Assembly (NCBI RefSeq): GCF_005146945.1 | Contig: NZ_SWMS01000002.1 | Location: 558,001-622,000 of the forward strand | DNA: 64,000 nucleotides | From: Prauserella endophytica | GTDB taxonomy: Bacteria; Actinomycetota; Actinomycetes; Mycobacteriales; Pseudonocardiaceae | Reading direction: 5' to 3' | Part shown: in pieces, positions 44,042 to 51,833 of the stretch | Numbering within the stretch: the first letter of the stretch is position 1 | Layout of the letters: each line of letters begins with the position of its first letter | Translations under genes and position numbers: made by a program | The notes under the pieces: model-generated | What the model saw: only the letters and a program-made list of their open reading frames with translations | The model's database searches: none | What the model was told of the DNA's origin: nothing

Positions 44042-44145
44042 TGGAACTCCGTTGTTCGAGCGGGGATCGGGGAGGTCGCCCTAAACGACCGAATGGACGG
44101 TAATTAATACGCTCCCCGAAGGCAAGGCCGAGATAGGGTCGCCGG

Positions 44146-44874
44146 GTGCCCGACCCGATCTTCGCCCACCGCCGCCTCGCGCCCGTCTACGACGCTTTCG
44201 AGGGGGACCGCGACGACCTTTCGGCCTACCTCGCCGTCGCCGACGAGCTGGGCGCGCGCCGGGTCGTCGACGTGGGCTGCGGGACGGGCTCCCTGGCGAC
44301 GCTGCTCGCCGACAGCGGCCGCACCGTGGTCGGGGCCGACCCGGCCGGCGCGTCGCTCGAGATCGCGAGGGAGAAGGACCCCGCCGGGAAGATCACCTGG
44401 ATCCACGGCGACGCGACCACGCTGCCCGCACTCGGCGCCGACCTCGCCGTGCTGACCGGCAACGTGGCGCAGGTGTTCCTCACCGACGAGGCCTGGTCGA
44501 AGACCCTGCGGGGCGTCCACGCCGCCCTGCGTCCGCGCGGCCACCTCGTGTTCGAGACCAGGCGTCCCGAACGGCGGGCGTGGGAGGACTGGGCCGCCGA
44601 CACCAGGGTGGTCACCGTGGACGTCCCCGGGATCGGCCGGGTGCGGCGGTGGCTGGAGGTCACCGACGTGAGCCCGCCGCTCGTCTCCTTCCGCCACGTC
44701 TACCGGTTCCTCTCCGACGGCGCCGTGCTCACCTCCGACTCCACCATCCGGTTCCGCGACCGGGCCGAGGTCGAGGCGAGCCTGGCCGCCGAGGGATTCC
44801 GGGTGCTCGACGTGCGCGGGGCGCCGGACCGTCCCGGTCGCGAGTTCGTCTTCCTCGCGCAGCGCACGGGGTGA
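44146..44874 (+). CDS. SAM-dependent methyltransferase (class I)
   Basis: A 242-aa protein with the SAM motif VVDVGCGTGSLATLL near residue 40, WIHGDATTLP and a GHLVFETRRPERRAW stretch. It resembles the Methyltransf_25/11 group. The GTG at 44146 has no ribosome-binding site and lies near the likely promoter (ATTAATAC upstream), so the transcript may be leaderless. Substrate unknown. Confidence 0.88.
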   Translation: MPDPIFAHRRLAPVYDAFEGDRDDLSAYLAVADELGARRVVDVGCGTGSLATLLADSGRTVVGADPAGASLEIAREKDPAGKITWIHGDATTLPALGADLAVLTGNVAQVFLTDEAWSKTLRGVHAALRPRGHLVFETRRPERRAWEDWAADTRVVTVDVPGIGRVRRWLEVTDVSPPLVSFRHVYRFLSDGAVLTSDSTIRFRDRAEVEASLAAEGFRVLDVRGAPDRPGREFVFLAQRTG

Positions 44875-44918
44875 GACCGCCAGGGCGACGGGGACGCCGG
44901 GCGGGCATACTGCCTCCC

Positions 44919-45140
44919 ATGGAGCGGAGGAAGCGGCGTGGCTGGAGGGAACTCTCCCCTGGGGAGCGGATGGTGATCGGCTCCGGCGCGGTGGTCCAGT
45001 TCGCGCTCGCGGGCTACGCGTGGGCCGATCTCGCCAGGAGGCCGGAGGCCTCGGTGCGGGGTCCGAAACGGGTCTGGGGCCTCGTCATCGGGATCAACTT
45101 CATCGGCCCCGCCGCCTACCTGTGTTTCGGCAGGCGCTGA
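44919..45140 (+). CDS. Small two-helix membrane protein (PLDc_N-like)
   Basis: A 73-aa protein with a basic N-terminus (MERRKRRGWREL), a first hydrophobic helix (MVIGSGAVVQFALAGYAW), a basic loop and a second helix (VWGLVIGINFIGPAAYL) ending FGRR. This is the pattern of the phospholipase D nuclease N-terminal family found as single proteins in actinobacteria. Function unknown. It follows the methyltransferase by 44 bp on the same strand. Confidence 0.75.
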   Translation: MERRKRRGWRELSPGERMVIGSGAVVQFALAGYAWADLARRPEASVRGPKRVWGLVIGINFIGPAAYLCFGRR

Positions 45141-45146
45141 ACGCGG

Positions 45147-45549
45147 TCAGCGCGCGATGGGGATCGCCACCTCGATCCGGTACGTGGCCGCGGCGCGCTC
45201 GCCGAGGTAGAACTCGATCGGCGGCCCGCCGCGGCGGTAGCCGTGCTCGGTCATCCAGTGTTCGAACGCCGGTACGCCTCGCCGACGCGGTCGAAGGCGC
45301 CCTCGTGGACGGTGCTCGCCCACGTCGTGGCGGGCAGTTCCAGCACCCGCGCGCCGCCGGAGTGGCCCGTCCCGGGCAAGCCGGGCACGGGCACGTGGAT
45401 CTCCAGGTCGAGCTCGCTGGCCGGGAAGTCGCCGAGGTAGCGCACCTCGGGTGGCCGATGACCTCGCCCAGCCGCCCGGGCGCGGCCTTCTGCCGCAGCG
45501 CGAGCACCGTCCGGTTCGGGGTCTCGCGCACGCGCACGGGACGTTCCAT
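45147..45549 (-). pseudogene. GyrI-like (effector-binding domain) protein broken by two 1-nt deletions
   Basis: Three consecutive frames together give one GyrI-like domain of about 134 aa: MERPVRVRETPNRTVLALRQ, then PEVRYLGDFPASELDLEI and WASTVHEGAFDRVGEAY, then AFEHWMTEHGYRRGGPPIEF ending in IEVAIPIAR. Each break fits loss of one C in a C run (near 45,452 and 45,271). The 403-bp length becomes a multiple of three when two bases are added. Either a real pseudogene or two base-calling errors. Confidence 0.8.
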
Positions 45550-45605
45550 GCACGCCAGTCTTGGGGCGGCGACCCGCTGCCGGTCCGGGCTAAGGTCAGC
45601 GACAA

Positions 45606-45623
45606 TAGGGACCAAGGGCCCTG
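45606..45623 (+). promoter_or_regulatory. DosR-like dormancy box
   Basis: TAGGGACCAAGGGCCCTG, an imperfect palindrome of the form GGGACC-n3-GGCCCT typical of DosR boxes, 34 bp upstream of the HPF-like gene. A weaker relative is at 16,186. Confidence 0.55.
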
Positions 45624-45657
45624 TGCCGGACGCCCGTCGGCGGGGATCGTCGCGTTT

Positions 45658-45969
45658 GTGACGACATCTCTGCCGGGGCGGCCCGCGCCGACGGTTCACG
45701 TCGAGGCCGCCTCGGGCGTCGACCCGGCGTTCCTGGACTACGCGCTCGAGCGGACCCGTGCGCTCTGCGCCCGCTATCCGATCGACTCGCTGAACGTGCG
45801 GATGTCCCGCACCCGGCATCCGGCCATGCCCGCGGCGGTCCGCACCGACGCGACGGCCGTCTGGCACGGCCGCACGGTGCGCACCCGCGCGGTCGGCCGG
45901 TGCGCGCGCAGCGCCGTGGAGGCCGCGGTCGAGGGACTCGACGACGGCTTGCGCACGGCCCAGCGCTGA
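45658..45969 (+). CDS. Short HPF (ribosome hibernation)-like protein
   Basis: A 103-aa protein that resembles only the N-terminal S30AE/sigma-54-modulation domain of hibernation promoting factor: HVEAASGVDPAFLDYALERT, NVRMSRTRHPAM and the C-terminal SAVEAAVEGLDDGLRT. The long form has a second dimerising domain that is absent here. A DosR-like box lies in front. Start is the GTG at 45658. Binding to idle ribosomes is inferred. Confidence 0.7.
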   Translation: MTTSLPGRPAPTVHVEAASGVDPAFLDYALERTRALCARYPIDSLNVRMSRTRHPAMPAAVRTDATAVWHGRTVRTRAVGRCARSAVEAAVEGLDDGLRTAQR

Positions 45970-46039
45970 CGCCGGGACCCGTCAGTCACCTCCGGAGTGG
46001 CGGCCGGACGAGTCCACCGGCCCGAGCCCGCCTCGCCGA

Positions 46040-46500
46040 GGCAGCCGGGAGCAGGGTGGTCGTGGTCGGCGAACCACGCGAGGCAGCGCCGACCTGCCCG
46101 GCCGCCCGTCGCCTGGTGGGCGACCGGTCGGCGACGTGATGACCGTGCCCGCCGTGGCGGCTGGCGCGCGCGAAAACGTCGGGGAAGTCGTGGACGTGGT
46201 GAGCGACATGCTCGACAGGGGGCCGCGCAGCCTGCCGGTCGTGGTGGGAACAAGGTGGTCGGCATCGAGAGCCGTCGCGACCTCGCCCGGATGCTCGCGC
46301 GCAGCGACGAGGCGCTCGCGCGCGACGTCCAGCACCGGCTCGCGACCTTCGGCGGCCCCGGCAGGTGGACCGTCGCGGTGCACGCGGGCGAGGTGACGAT
46401 CACCGACCGGTTCGACAGCGAGACCGACCGCCAGGCCGAAGTGCTGGCGGTGGGCGTTCCCGGAGTGCTCAGGTCTCCTGCGTCGGCGCGTCGGCCTGAG
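46040..46500 (+). pseudogene. Decayed CBS-BON domain gene
   Basis: Pieces in different frames together match a CBS-CBS-BON protein: GDVMTVPAVAAG and DMLDRGPRSLPVVVG (second CBS domain, first half), then in another frame NKVVGIESRRDLARMLARSD, followed by a BON domain (WTVAVHAGEVTITDRFDSE and VGVPGVL). The shift lies near 46,245. The first CBS domain is barely readable. It lies between the HPF-like gene and a membrane protein, and is likely nonfunctional. Confidence 0.65.
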
Positions 46501-46660
46501 CGCGCGTTCGCCACGGCGTCGCCCCGCCCTGCCGGGCTCGCGTGGGGTCCGGCAGGGCCGGAAGCCACCCACCCCAGGGGACCTTCGCTCCTGTCCGGCG
46601 GCGGGGTCCGTGGCGCACCGTCAGGGCAGAAGCGCGAGCAAGGTGAGGAGGTGCTTCGGC

Positions 46661-48106
46661 ATGACGAACGCGAATCCCTATCCCGTCCGGGTCGAAGCGG
46701 AGCTGGACCCCGGTCTGTCCCGCTGGTTGTGGCTGGTGAAGTGGCTGCTGGCGATCCCGCACTACCTGGTGCTTTCGGTGCTGTGGCTCGCGTTCGGCGT
46801 GCTGACGGTGGTGGCGTTCTTCGCGATCCTCGTCACCGGCCGCTATCCGCGCGGCATCTTCGACTTCAACGTCGGCGTCCTGCGGTGGACGTGGCGCGTG
46901 CACTACTACGCCTACGCCGGACTGGGCACCGACCGGTACCCGCCCTTCACCCTGGCCGAGGTGCCGGACTACCCGGCGCACCTGGACGTCGACTATCCCG
47001 TGCGGCTGTCCCGCGGCCTGGTGCTGGTGAAGTGGTGGCTGCTGGCCATACCGCACTACATCGTCGTGGGGCTGTTCGCGGGCGGCGGGTTGTGGTTCCT
47101 GTGGTGGCCGGGCGACAGCGACGACACCACCTGGGCAGGCGGCGGCCTGATCGGGATCCTGGTGCTGGTGGCCGGGTTTGTGCTGCTGTTCACCGGCTCC
47201 TACCCGCGACCGGTGTACGACTTCGTGCTTGGCATGGACCGGTGGGTGGTGCGGGTCGCGGCCTACGCCGGGCTCATGACCGACGAGTACCCGCCCTTCC
47301 GGCTCGACCTCGGTGGCGGCGAGCCGTCGAGGCAGCCCGAGGGTCCGCTTCCGGCGCCGCGCTCCGGCGCCACGTCGGCCCGGCCGGGCGGCTGGACGCC
47401 GGGCCGGATCACGGCCGTGGTGGTCGGAGCCGTGCTCGCTCTCGTGGCGATGGGACCGATCACCGGGGGCGTCGCCATGCTGTGGGCCGACCGGAGCCAG
47501 CGCGACGCGGATGGCTTCCTCACGGCGTCGGGCACGTTCGACACCGGCACCTACGCACTCGCGACCGAGGCGGCCCGGTTCGCCGGCGCGCCCGAGTGGG
47601 TCGGGGCCGCCCTCGGCGATGTGCGAGTCCGGGCGGCCTCGACCGATCCGAGTGAGGCCCTTTTCGTCGGCATCGCGCCGTCGGACGAGGCGGCCAGGTA
47701 CCTCGCGGGCACCGAGTACGCGACGGTGCGGGACGTCGACGACGACGGCTCCGCGGCGATGACCGTCCACAGTGGAGGCGCGCCGGCCACGCCGCCCGCC
47801 ACGGCCGGGATCTGGACGGCGCAGTCGAGCGGCACCGGAACCCGGACCGTGCGCACCCCTGTGGACGTGGGCGACTGGACGGTCGTCGTGCTCAACGCCG
47901 ATCGCGGCCGCGGCGTGAGCGTGCGCGCGCAGGCCGGGGCGACCGTGCCCGCGCTGCCGTGGGTCGGCGGTGGGGCCCTCGTGCTCGGCGTGCTCCTCCT
48001 GGGCGCAGGCGGCCTCCTGATCGGCAGGGCCGCGCATCTTGCGGCCGAGCACCCGCGAGGCAGCAAACCACCCACCGGCGAGCCTGCGCGCGCCCCGCAC
48101 GGATAA
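46661..48106 (+). CDS. DUF4389 membrane protein with C-terminal soluble domain
   Basis: A 481-aa protein. The first 225 residues hold two DUF4389 repeats, each with two helices and a RYPRGIFDFNVG / SYPRPVYDFVLG signature after the helices. After a Pro-rich linker another helix (ITAVVVGAVLALVAMGPI) precedes an extracytoplasmic domain of about 200 residues and a final helix (GGALVLGVLLLGAGGLLIG). GTGAGGAGG precedes the ATG. Function of DUF4389 is unknown; the layout suggests an envelope stress or sensor protein. Confidence 0.85.
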   Translation: MTNANPYPVRVEAELDPGLSRWLWLVKWLLAIPHYLVLSVLWLAFGVLTVVAFFAILVTGRYPRGIFDFNVGVLRWTWRVHYYAYAGLGTDRYPPFTLAEVPDYPAHLDVDYPVRLSRGLVLVKWWLLAIPHYIVVGLFAGGGLWFLWWPGDSDDTTWAGGGLIGILVLVAGFVLLFTGSYPRPVYDFVLGMDRWVVRVAAYAGLMTDEYPPFRLDLGGGEPSRQPEGPLPAPRSGATSARPGGWTPGRITAVVVGAVLALVAMGPITGGVAMLWADRSQRDADGFLTASGTFDTGTYALATEAARFAGAPEWVGAALGDVRVRAASTDPSEALFVGIAPSDEAARYLAGTEYATVRDVDDDGSAAMTVHSGGAPATPPATAGIWTAQSSGTGTRTVRTPVDVGDWTVVVLNADRGRGVSVRAQAGATVPALPWVGGGALVLGVLLLGAGGLLIGRAAHLAAEHPRGSKPPTGEPARAPHG

Positions 48107-48110
48107 CCCG

Positions 48111-48219
48111 ACCGCGGTGAAGGCCACCATCACTGCGCCCACCCGTCTCCCTGCCACCCGAACGGAGACGCTGTGCGCCACTGAGTTCGCCTCCACGCAG
48201 GCATGGTCGCCTTCACCGG
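48111..48219. repeat. 109-bp palindromic repeat element, inverted relative of the 34,001 element
   Basis: Imperfect inverted ends (CGGTGAAGGCCACCATC at about 48115, complement ending near 48219, with a few mismatches). The core CCCACCCGTCTCC...ACGGAGACG is nearly the reverse complement of the core at 34,001. It sits 4 bp after the DUF4389 gene. Confidence 0.7.
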
Positions 48220-48231
48220 GCGGTGGAGCGC

Positions 48232-49065
48232 TCAGTGGGCTTTGGCCGCGCGCCAGTAGCCGCAGAACATGATGTCCTCCTTGGGCACGCCGGCGCGGAT
48301 CCAGTGGCGGCGCAGGGTGCTGGGCAGCGTCTGCTCCCCGACCACCCAGCCGTAGAAGCGCTCACCCGGCAGCTCCATCGCGGTGGCGGCCTCGAGCGCG
48401 GCCTGGCCGGGCCTCGCGGCGTGGCCGGTGCGCACGACCCAGTGGAGCTCGACGCCCTGCGGCGCCTCGAGTTTCTGGCGGTCGTCCTCGCCGGGCACCT
48501 CGATGACCGCCTCGCCTGCCAGGTCGGCGGGCAGCGCGGCGAGGATGCCGGCGACGGCGGGCAGGCCGGTCTCGTCGGCGACCAGCCGGACCCGGCGCAG
48601 CGCCGGGTCCGGGTTGAACCCGATGCCCTCGTCGAGAATGGCCACCGGGTCGCCGGGCCGGCAGGTCTGTGCCCAGGTGGCGGCGGGGCCCGCGGTCCCG
48701 TCGCCCGGCGTGCCGTGCAGCACGAAGTCGACGTCCAGCTCTGGTCCGGCGGGGCCGTCGGGCCGGTACGCGCGCACGGTGTAGTTGCGCAGCACCGGGC
48801 GCTCGGTCCTGGAGATGGTGAGGTACCTCGCGTACGCGAGCGTGTTGAGCTTGTTGGGCAGGCGCGCCAGCGAGTTCTCGGCGACCGGAAGGAAGAGCCG
48901 GAACCACTGGTCGAAGCCCATCGGCGTGAACCGCTCGATGTCGCGCCCTCCCAGGGTGACCCTGGCGAAGTGCTCGGAGATCCGTTCGCGCCGCAGCACC
49001 TCGAGGGTGAGCAGTCCCGTGGTCGCCGGCTTGACCCTGGTGGACGACAGGTTCGTACGCGCCAT
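48232..49065 (-). CDS. Siderophore-interacting protein (ferric-siderophore reductase, SIP/ViuB type)
   Basis: A 277-aa SIP: FAD-binding barrel with the RNYTVRAYRPD motif near residue 93, then an NAD-binding domain (VRLVADETGLPAVAGILAAL) and C-terminal FYGWVVGEQTLPSTLRRHW, typical of the family. It releases iron from imported siderophores by reduction. The start is the ATG at 49063-49065, next to AGGAGG. An IdeR/DmdR-type iron box lies 13 bp upstream, so it should be repressed by iron. Confidence 0.93.
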   Translation of the reverse strand: MARTNLSSTRVKPATTGLLTLEVLRRERISEHFARVTLGGRDIERFTPMGFDQWFRLFLPVAENSLARLPNKLNTLAYARYLTISRTERPVLRNYTVRAYRPDGPAGPELDVDFVLHGTPGDGTAGPAATWAQTCRPGDPVAILDEGIGFNPDPALRRVRLVADETGLPAVAGILAALPADLAGEAVIEVPGEDDRQKLEAPQGVELHWVVRTGHAARPGQAALEAATAMELPGERFYGWVVGEQTLPSTLRRHWIRAGVPKEDIMFCGYWRAAKAH

Positions 49066-49077
49066 CACGCCTCCTGC

Positions 49078-49096
49078 TTAGGTTAGGCTCAACTTA
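49078..49096. promoter_or_regulatory. IdeR/DmdR1-type iron box
   Basis: TTAGGTTAGGCTCAACTTA matches the consensus TTAGGTTAGGCTAACCTAA at 16 of 19 positions. It lies between the SIP gene and the divergent plus-strand genes. Confidence 0.85.
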
Positions 49097-49149
49097 CCCC
49101 ATTGCGTGTCTGTGGCACAGTAGCCTGTGTCGCGGCCGGAGGGAGTGTG

Positions 49150-49479
49150 GTGACGCGAACGAGACCCGCCGGGCAGTGGCGCGCAGCGCTGCTCGACGCG
49201 GCGGACACACTGGTGCGGCGCGACGGTGCCGGGACGCCGCACGCCTTGCGCGAGCGGTTCGTGCCGCGGCGGGGCCTGGAACGCGACGCGCCCGACGCCG
49301 CGTCGGCGCGCTGGCGGACCCGGTCGCCGAGCTGGACCCGCCCGCCCGTGACTGGGGTCAACCGGTGCTCGGCCGGCAGGCACGGTGTCACCGAACAGCT
49401 CGTGCACCGGCAGGACGGCGAGCGGCGTGTACTCGGCGGGCTCGCCCGCCGGTGCCGTGCGCCGGGTCCCGCCTCGTGA
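49150..49479 (+). CDS. Hypothetical protein coupled to a kinase gene
   Basis: A 109-aa open frame starting at a GTG after GGAGGGAG (VTRTRPAGQWRAALLDAADT). It is Arg-rich and has no recognised domain. Support for it being real: its stop overlaps the GTG of the next gene (GTGA), and it faces the iron box of the divergent SIP gene. It could also be a frame-shifted remnant. Confidence 0.4.
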   Translation: MTRTRPAGQWRAALLDAADTLVRRDGAGTPHALRERFVPRRGLERDAPDAASARWRTRSPSWTRPPVTGVNRCSAGRHGVTEQLVHRQDGERRVLGGLARRCRAPGPAS

Positions 49480-50447
49480 CCCCGGAGCGCCTGCGCGCGC
49501 GGCTCGCCGAGCTGTACGGTCTGCGCGTCGCCGAGGTGGAACCGGTGGACCGGGGAGCGGACAACACCGCCCGGCTGTACCGGGTCACCGATGCCGACGG
49601 TCGCGCGTTCGCCGTGAAGTCGACCGCGGGCGGTTCCCCGGCCGGACTGGTCGTCCCCGCCGCGCTCGGCGCACGGTACGCACCACAGCCACGGCGCACC
49701 CGCGGGGGTGAGCTGTGGGCCGACGCCGACGGCCTGCGACTGTCGGTTGTGGACTGGGTCGACGGTGCCACCGCGCTGGAGTCCGGAATGGACCGTGCGC
49801 GGTGGAACGCCTACGGGAGGCTGATCGCGGCACTGCACGCCGTGCCGGTGGACGGTGCCCTGCGCCGCTGGGTGCCGGAAGAGACCTTCGACCCGCGGCG
49901 GTGGGCCGCCCTCTTCGACCGCGTCGACGCCGAGCTCGAAGGGCGCCCTCGGGACGCGCACGGGGAACGCCTCGCGCAGCTGTGGCTGGCTCACCGGGAC
50001 GCGCTGCGCGCGGTGCGCGAGCGGACGGTCCGCCTCGGCGCGGAGCTGCGGAAGCGCACCGGGCTGCCCTTGGCGGTGCCGTGCCACGCCGATCCGCACC
50101 TGGGAAACCTCATCGTCACCAGCGCGGGCGACGTCGTGTTGATCGACTTCGACGACGCCGTCCTCGCCCCGCCCGAGCGTGACCTCATGTTCGTGCTCGG
50201 GGGAGGCGTGATCGCGGCGGCGTCGGTCACCGCCGAGCAGCAGGGCTGGTTCGCCGAGGGCTACGGGTACCACGAGCCGGACCCGGGGCTGCTGGCCTAC
50301 TACCGCGGCGTGCGCGTGCTGGAGGACGTCGCCGAGCCTGCGCGGCTCGTGCTCGACCCGCGCAGCACACCGGGCGAGCGGGAGACCGGCCTCGGCTACG
50401 TCGCCGACGTGCTCTCCCCGCTCGGCCTGCTCGGACAGGCGCGGTAG
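49476..50447 (+). CDS. APH-family phosphotransferase
   Basis: A 323-aa protein with the kinase-like fold: FAVKSTAGGSPAGL near residue 45, CHADPHLGNLIV (HxDxxxxN) and VVLIDFDDAVLAPPERDL. This resembles spectinomycin-type phosphotransferases rather than the ACAD-linked kinases elsewhere in the window. The GTG start overlaps the previous frame by 4 bp. No antibiotic cluster is nearby; substrate unknown. Confidence 0.85.
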   Translation: MTPERLRARLAELYGLRVAEVEPVDRGADNTARLYRVTDADGRAFAVKSTAGGSPAGLVVPAALGARYAPQPRRTRGGELWADADGLRLSVVDWVDGATALESGMDRARWNAYGRLIAALHAVPVDGALRRWVPEETFDPRRWAALFDRVDAELEGRPRDAHGERLAQLWLAHRDALRAVRERTVRLGAELRKRTGLPLAVPCHADPHLGNLIVTSAGDVVLIDFDDAVLAPPERDLMFVLGGGVIAAASVTAEQQGWFAEGYGYHEPDPGLLAYYRGVRVLEDVAEPARLVLDPRSTPGERETGLGYVADVLSPLGLLGQAR

Positions 50448-50542
50448 CGCACCTCACACCTATGCTGGCGCCGGTGTGCGTGACGTCTCGCCCGGGAGGG
50501 TGTCTGAACCTGCGACGGCGGGTGAGGCACGAGGGAGGCACG

Positions 50543-50575
50543 ATGAGGTCGGGACGGGGACCGGCCGGCCGATGA
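50543..50575 (+). CDS. Possible 10-aa leader peptide upstream of the sigma gene
   Basis: MRSGRGPAGR, with a strong GGGAGG before the ATG. Its TGA overlaps the ATG of the sigma factor gene, so ribosomes finishing it could restart there. Confidence 0.35.
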   Translation: MRSGRGPAGR

Positions 50576-51144
50576 GGGCCGGGACCGGGGTGCCGGGCGC
50601 CGTGGCGGCGCTCGACGACGAGGCGCTGGTGGCGCGCGCCCGCGGCGGTGACATGCGCGCCTACGAGCAGCTCGTGCGCCGGTACCAGGGGCCGATGTAC
50701 CGGCTCGCGCTGCGGATGCTGGCCGGTTCGGGCGAGGCCGAGGACGTGGTGCAGGAGGTGTTCCTGACGGCGTGGCGGCGGCTCGGCCAGTTGCACGAGG
50801 ACACCGCCTTCGTCGGGTGGTTGTACCGTTCCACCACGAACCGTTGCCTCAACGTGCTGCGGTCGCGCCGTCCGGTGGCCGACGTGGACCCGGACACCAC
50901 CGCGACACGGCGGGTGGAGGCCCAGCCGGAGCCGGCGGCCGAGCTCAACGACCAGGTGGCGGCTTTGCTGGAGGCGTTGGAGCGGTTGACTCCCGAGCAG
51001 CGGGCCTGCTGGCTACTGCGGGAGGTCCACGGGCGGTCCTACGAGGAGATCGCCCAGATCGTGCGTGGTACGACGGCCGCGGTGCGGGGCCGGATCGCCC
51101 GCGCCCGGGCCCAGCTCGCGGAGGTGATGCGGCCATGGCGCTGA
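50572..51144 (+). CDS. ECF RNA polymerase sigma factor
   Basis: A 190-aa ECF sigma factor. Region 2 spans about residues 20-80 (EDVVQEVFLTAWRRLGQL) and region 4 about 125-185 (LTPEQRACWLLREVHGRSYEEIAQIV). The ATG at 50572 is preferred because it is coupled to a short leader frame; a GTG at 50476 would add 32 residues. The next gene overlaps its end by 10 bp and encodes a zinc-finger anti-sigma protein. It probably controls the Asp23/AmaP cluster downstream, an inference from synteny. Confidence 0.92.
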   Translation: MRAGTGVPGAVAALDDEALVARARGGDMRAYEQLVRRYQGPMYRLALRMLAGSGEAEDVVQEVFLTAWRRLGQLHEDTAFVGWLYRSTTNRCLNVLRSRRPVADVDPDTTATRRVEAQPEPAAELNDQVAALLEALERLTPEQRACWLLREVHGRSYEEIAQIVRGTTAAVRGRIARARAQLAEVMRPWR

Positions 51145-51710
51145 ACCAGCCAGAGGCGGACTACGACCTGCCGTGTGGCCGGTCGCTCGCCGGGCTGTGG
51201 GACAGGCTGGACGCCGTCGAGCGGGGCCGGGCCGATGAGCACGAGCTGACCTGCCCGCACTGCTCGACGGCGCTACGGGGACTCGGTGACCTGCGTGCCG
51301 CCACCGGCGAGCTGAGGGCCGAACGGCCGCGGCCCTCGCGCGACCTGACCGAGCGGATCATGGCCGCGGTGCGGGCTGAACCGAGGACGCCCCCCGCGAT
51401 GCTGCCGCTGGACGCCGGGCGGCCTGGCCGCACCGAGGTGAGCGATCGGGCCGTCGCCGCCGTCGTGCGCTTCGCCGTCGACGCGATCGACGGGGTGCGC
51501 GCGCGCCGGTGTCTCCTGCGCGCCATGGGCGTGGACGAGGATGGCACGACCGTCGTGGAAGGACGGTTGACGGTGACCGTGACGTACGGGGCCGACCTTT
51601 CGGAGCTGCTGGCCGTGGTGCGGCACCGGGCGGCGGCCGCGTGCACGGCCAGCGTCGGGGTGCGGCTTTCCGTGCTGGACATCGATGTGGCCGATGTCGA
51701 CGACAGATGA
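51135..51710 (+). CDS. Anti-sigma zinc-finger domain fused to an Asp23-like domain
   Basis: A 191-aa protein. Residues 1 to about 65 contain HELTCPHC, an HxxxCxxC motif of ZAS anti-sigma domains. Residues about 100-190 are Asp23/Gls24-like (VSDRAVAAVVRFAVDAIDGV, TVTVTYGADLSELLAVV, SVLDIDVADV). No membrane helix is seen, so it would be a soluble anti-sigma factor that could be titrated by, or assemble with, the Asp23 proteins of the cluster. It overlaps the sigma gene by 10 bp. Confidence 0.82.
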   Translation: MALNQPEADYDLPCGRSLAGLWDRLDAVERGRADEHELTCPHCSTALRGLGDLRAATGELRAERPRPSRDLTERIMAAVRAEPRTPPAMLPLDAGRPGRTEVSDRAVAAVVRFAVDAIDGVRARRCLLRAMGVDEDGTTVVEGRLTVTVTYGADLSELLAVVRHRAAAACTASVGVRLSVLDIDVADVDDR

Positions 51711-51833
51711 CACCTGATCGGGTGATCGTCGCGACATCGCCGCGATCAGCCGTGACGTTTCGGTGCCGCCCGTGTCGTGATGGGTGACGGGGTGCCAGAC
51801 CCCGGTTCGTCCCAGGCACGAGGAGTCAGCACG

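Noticed and set aside
45997-47655. Long plus-strand open frame over the decayed CBS-BON and the DUF4389 gene
   Set aside because: Its second half is out of frame with a well-supported membrane protein; only a short inner part has BON similarity.
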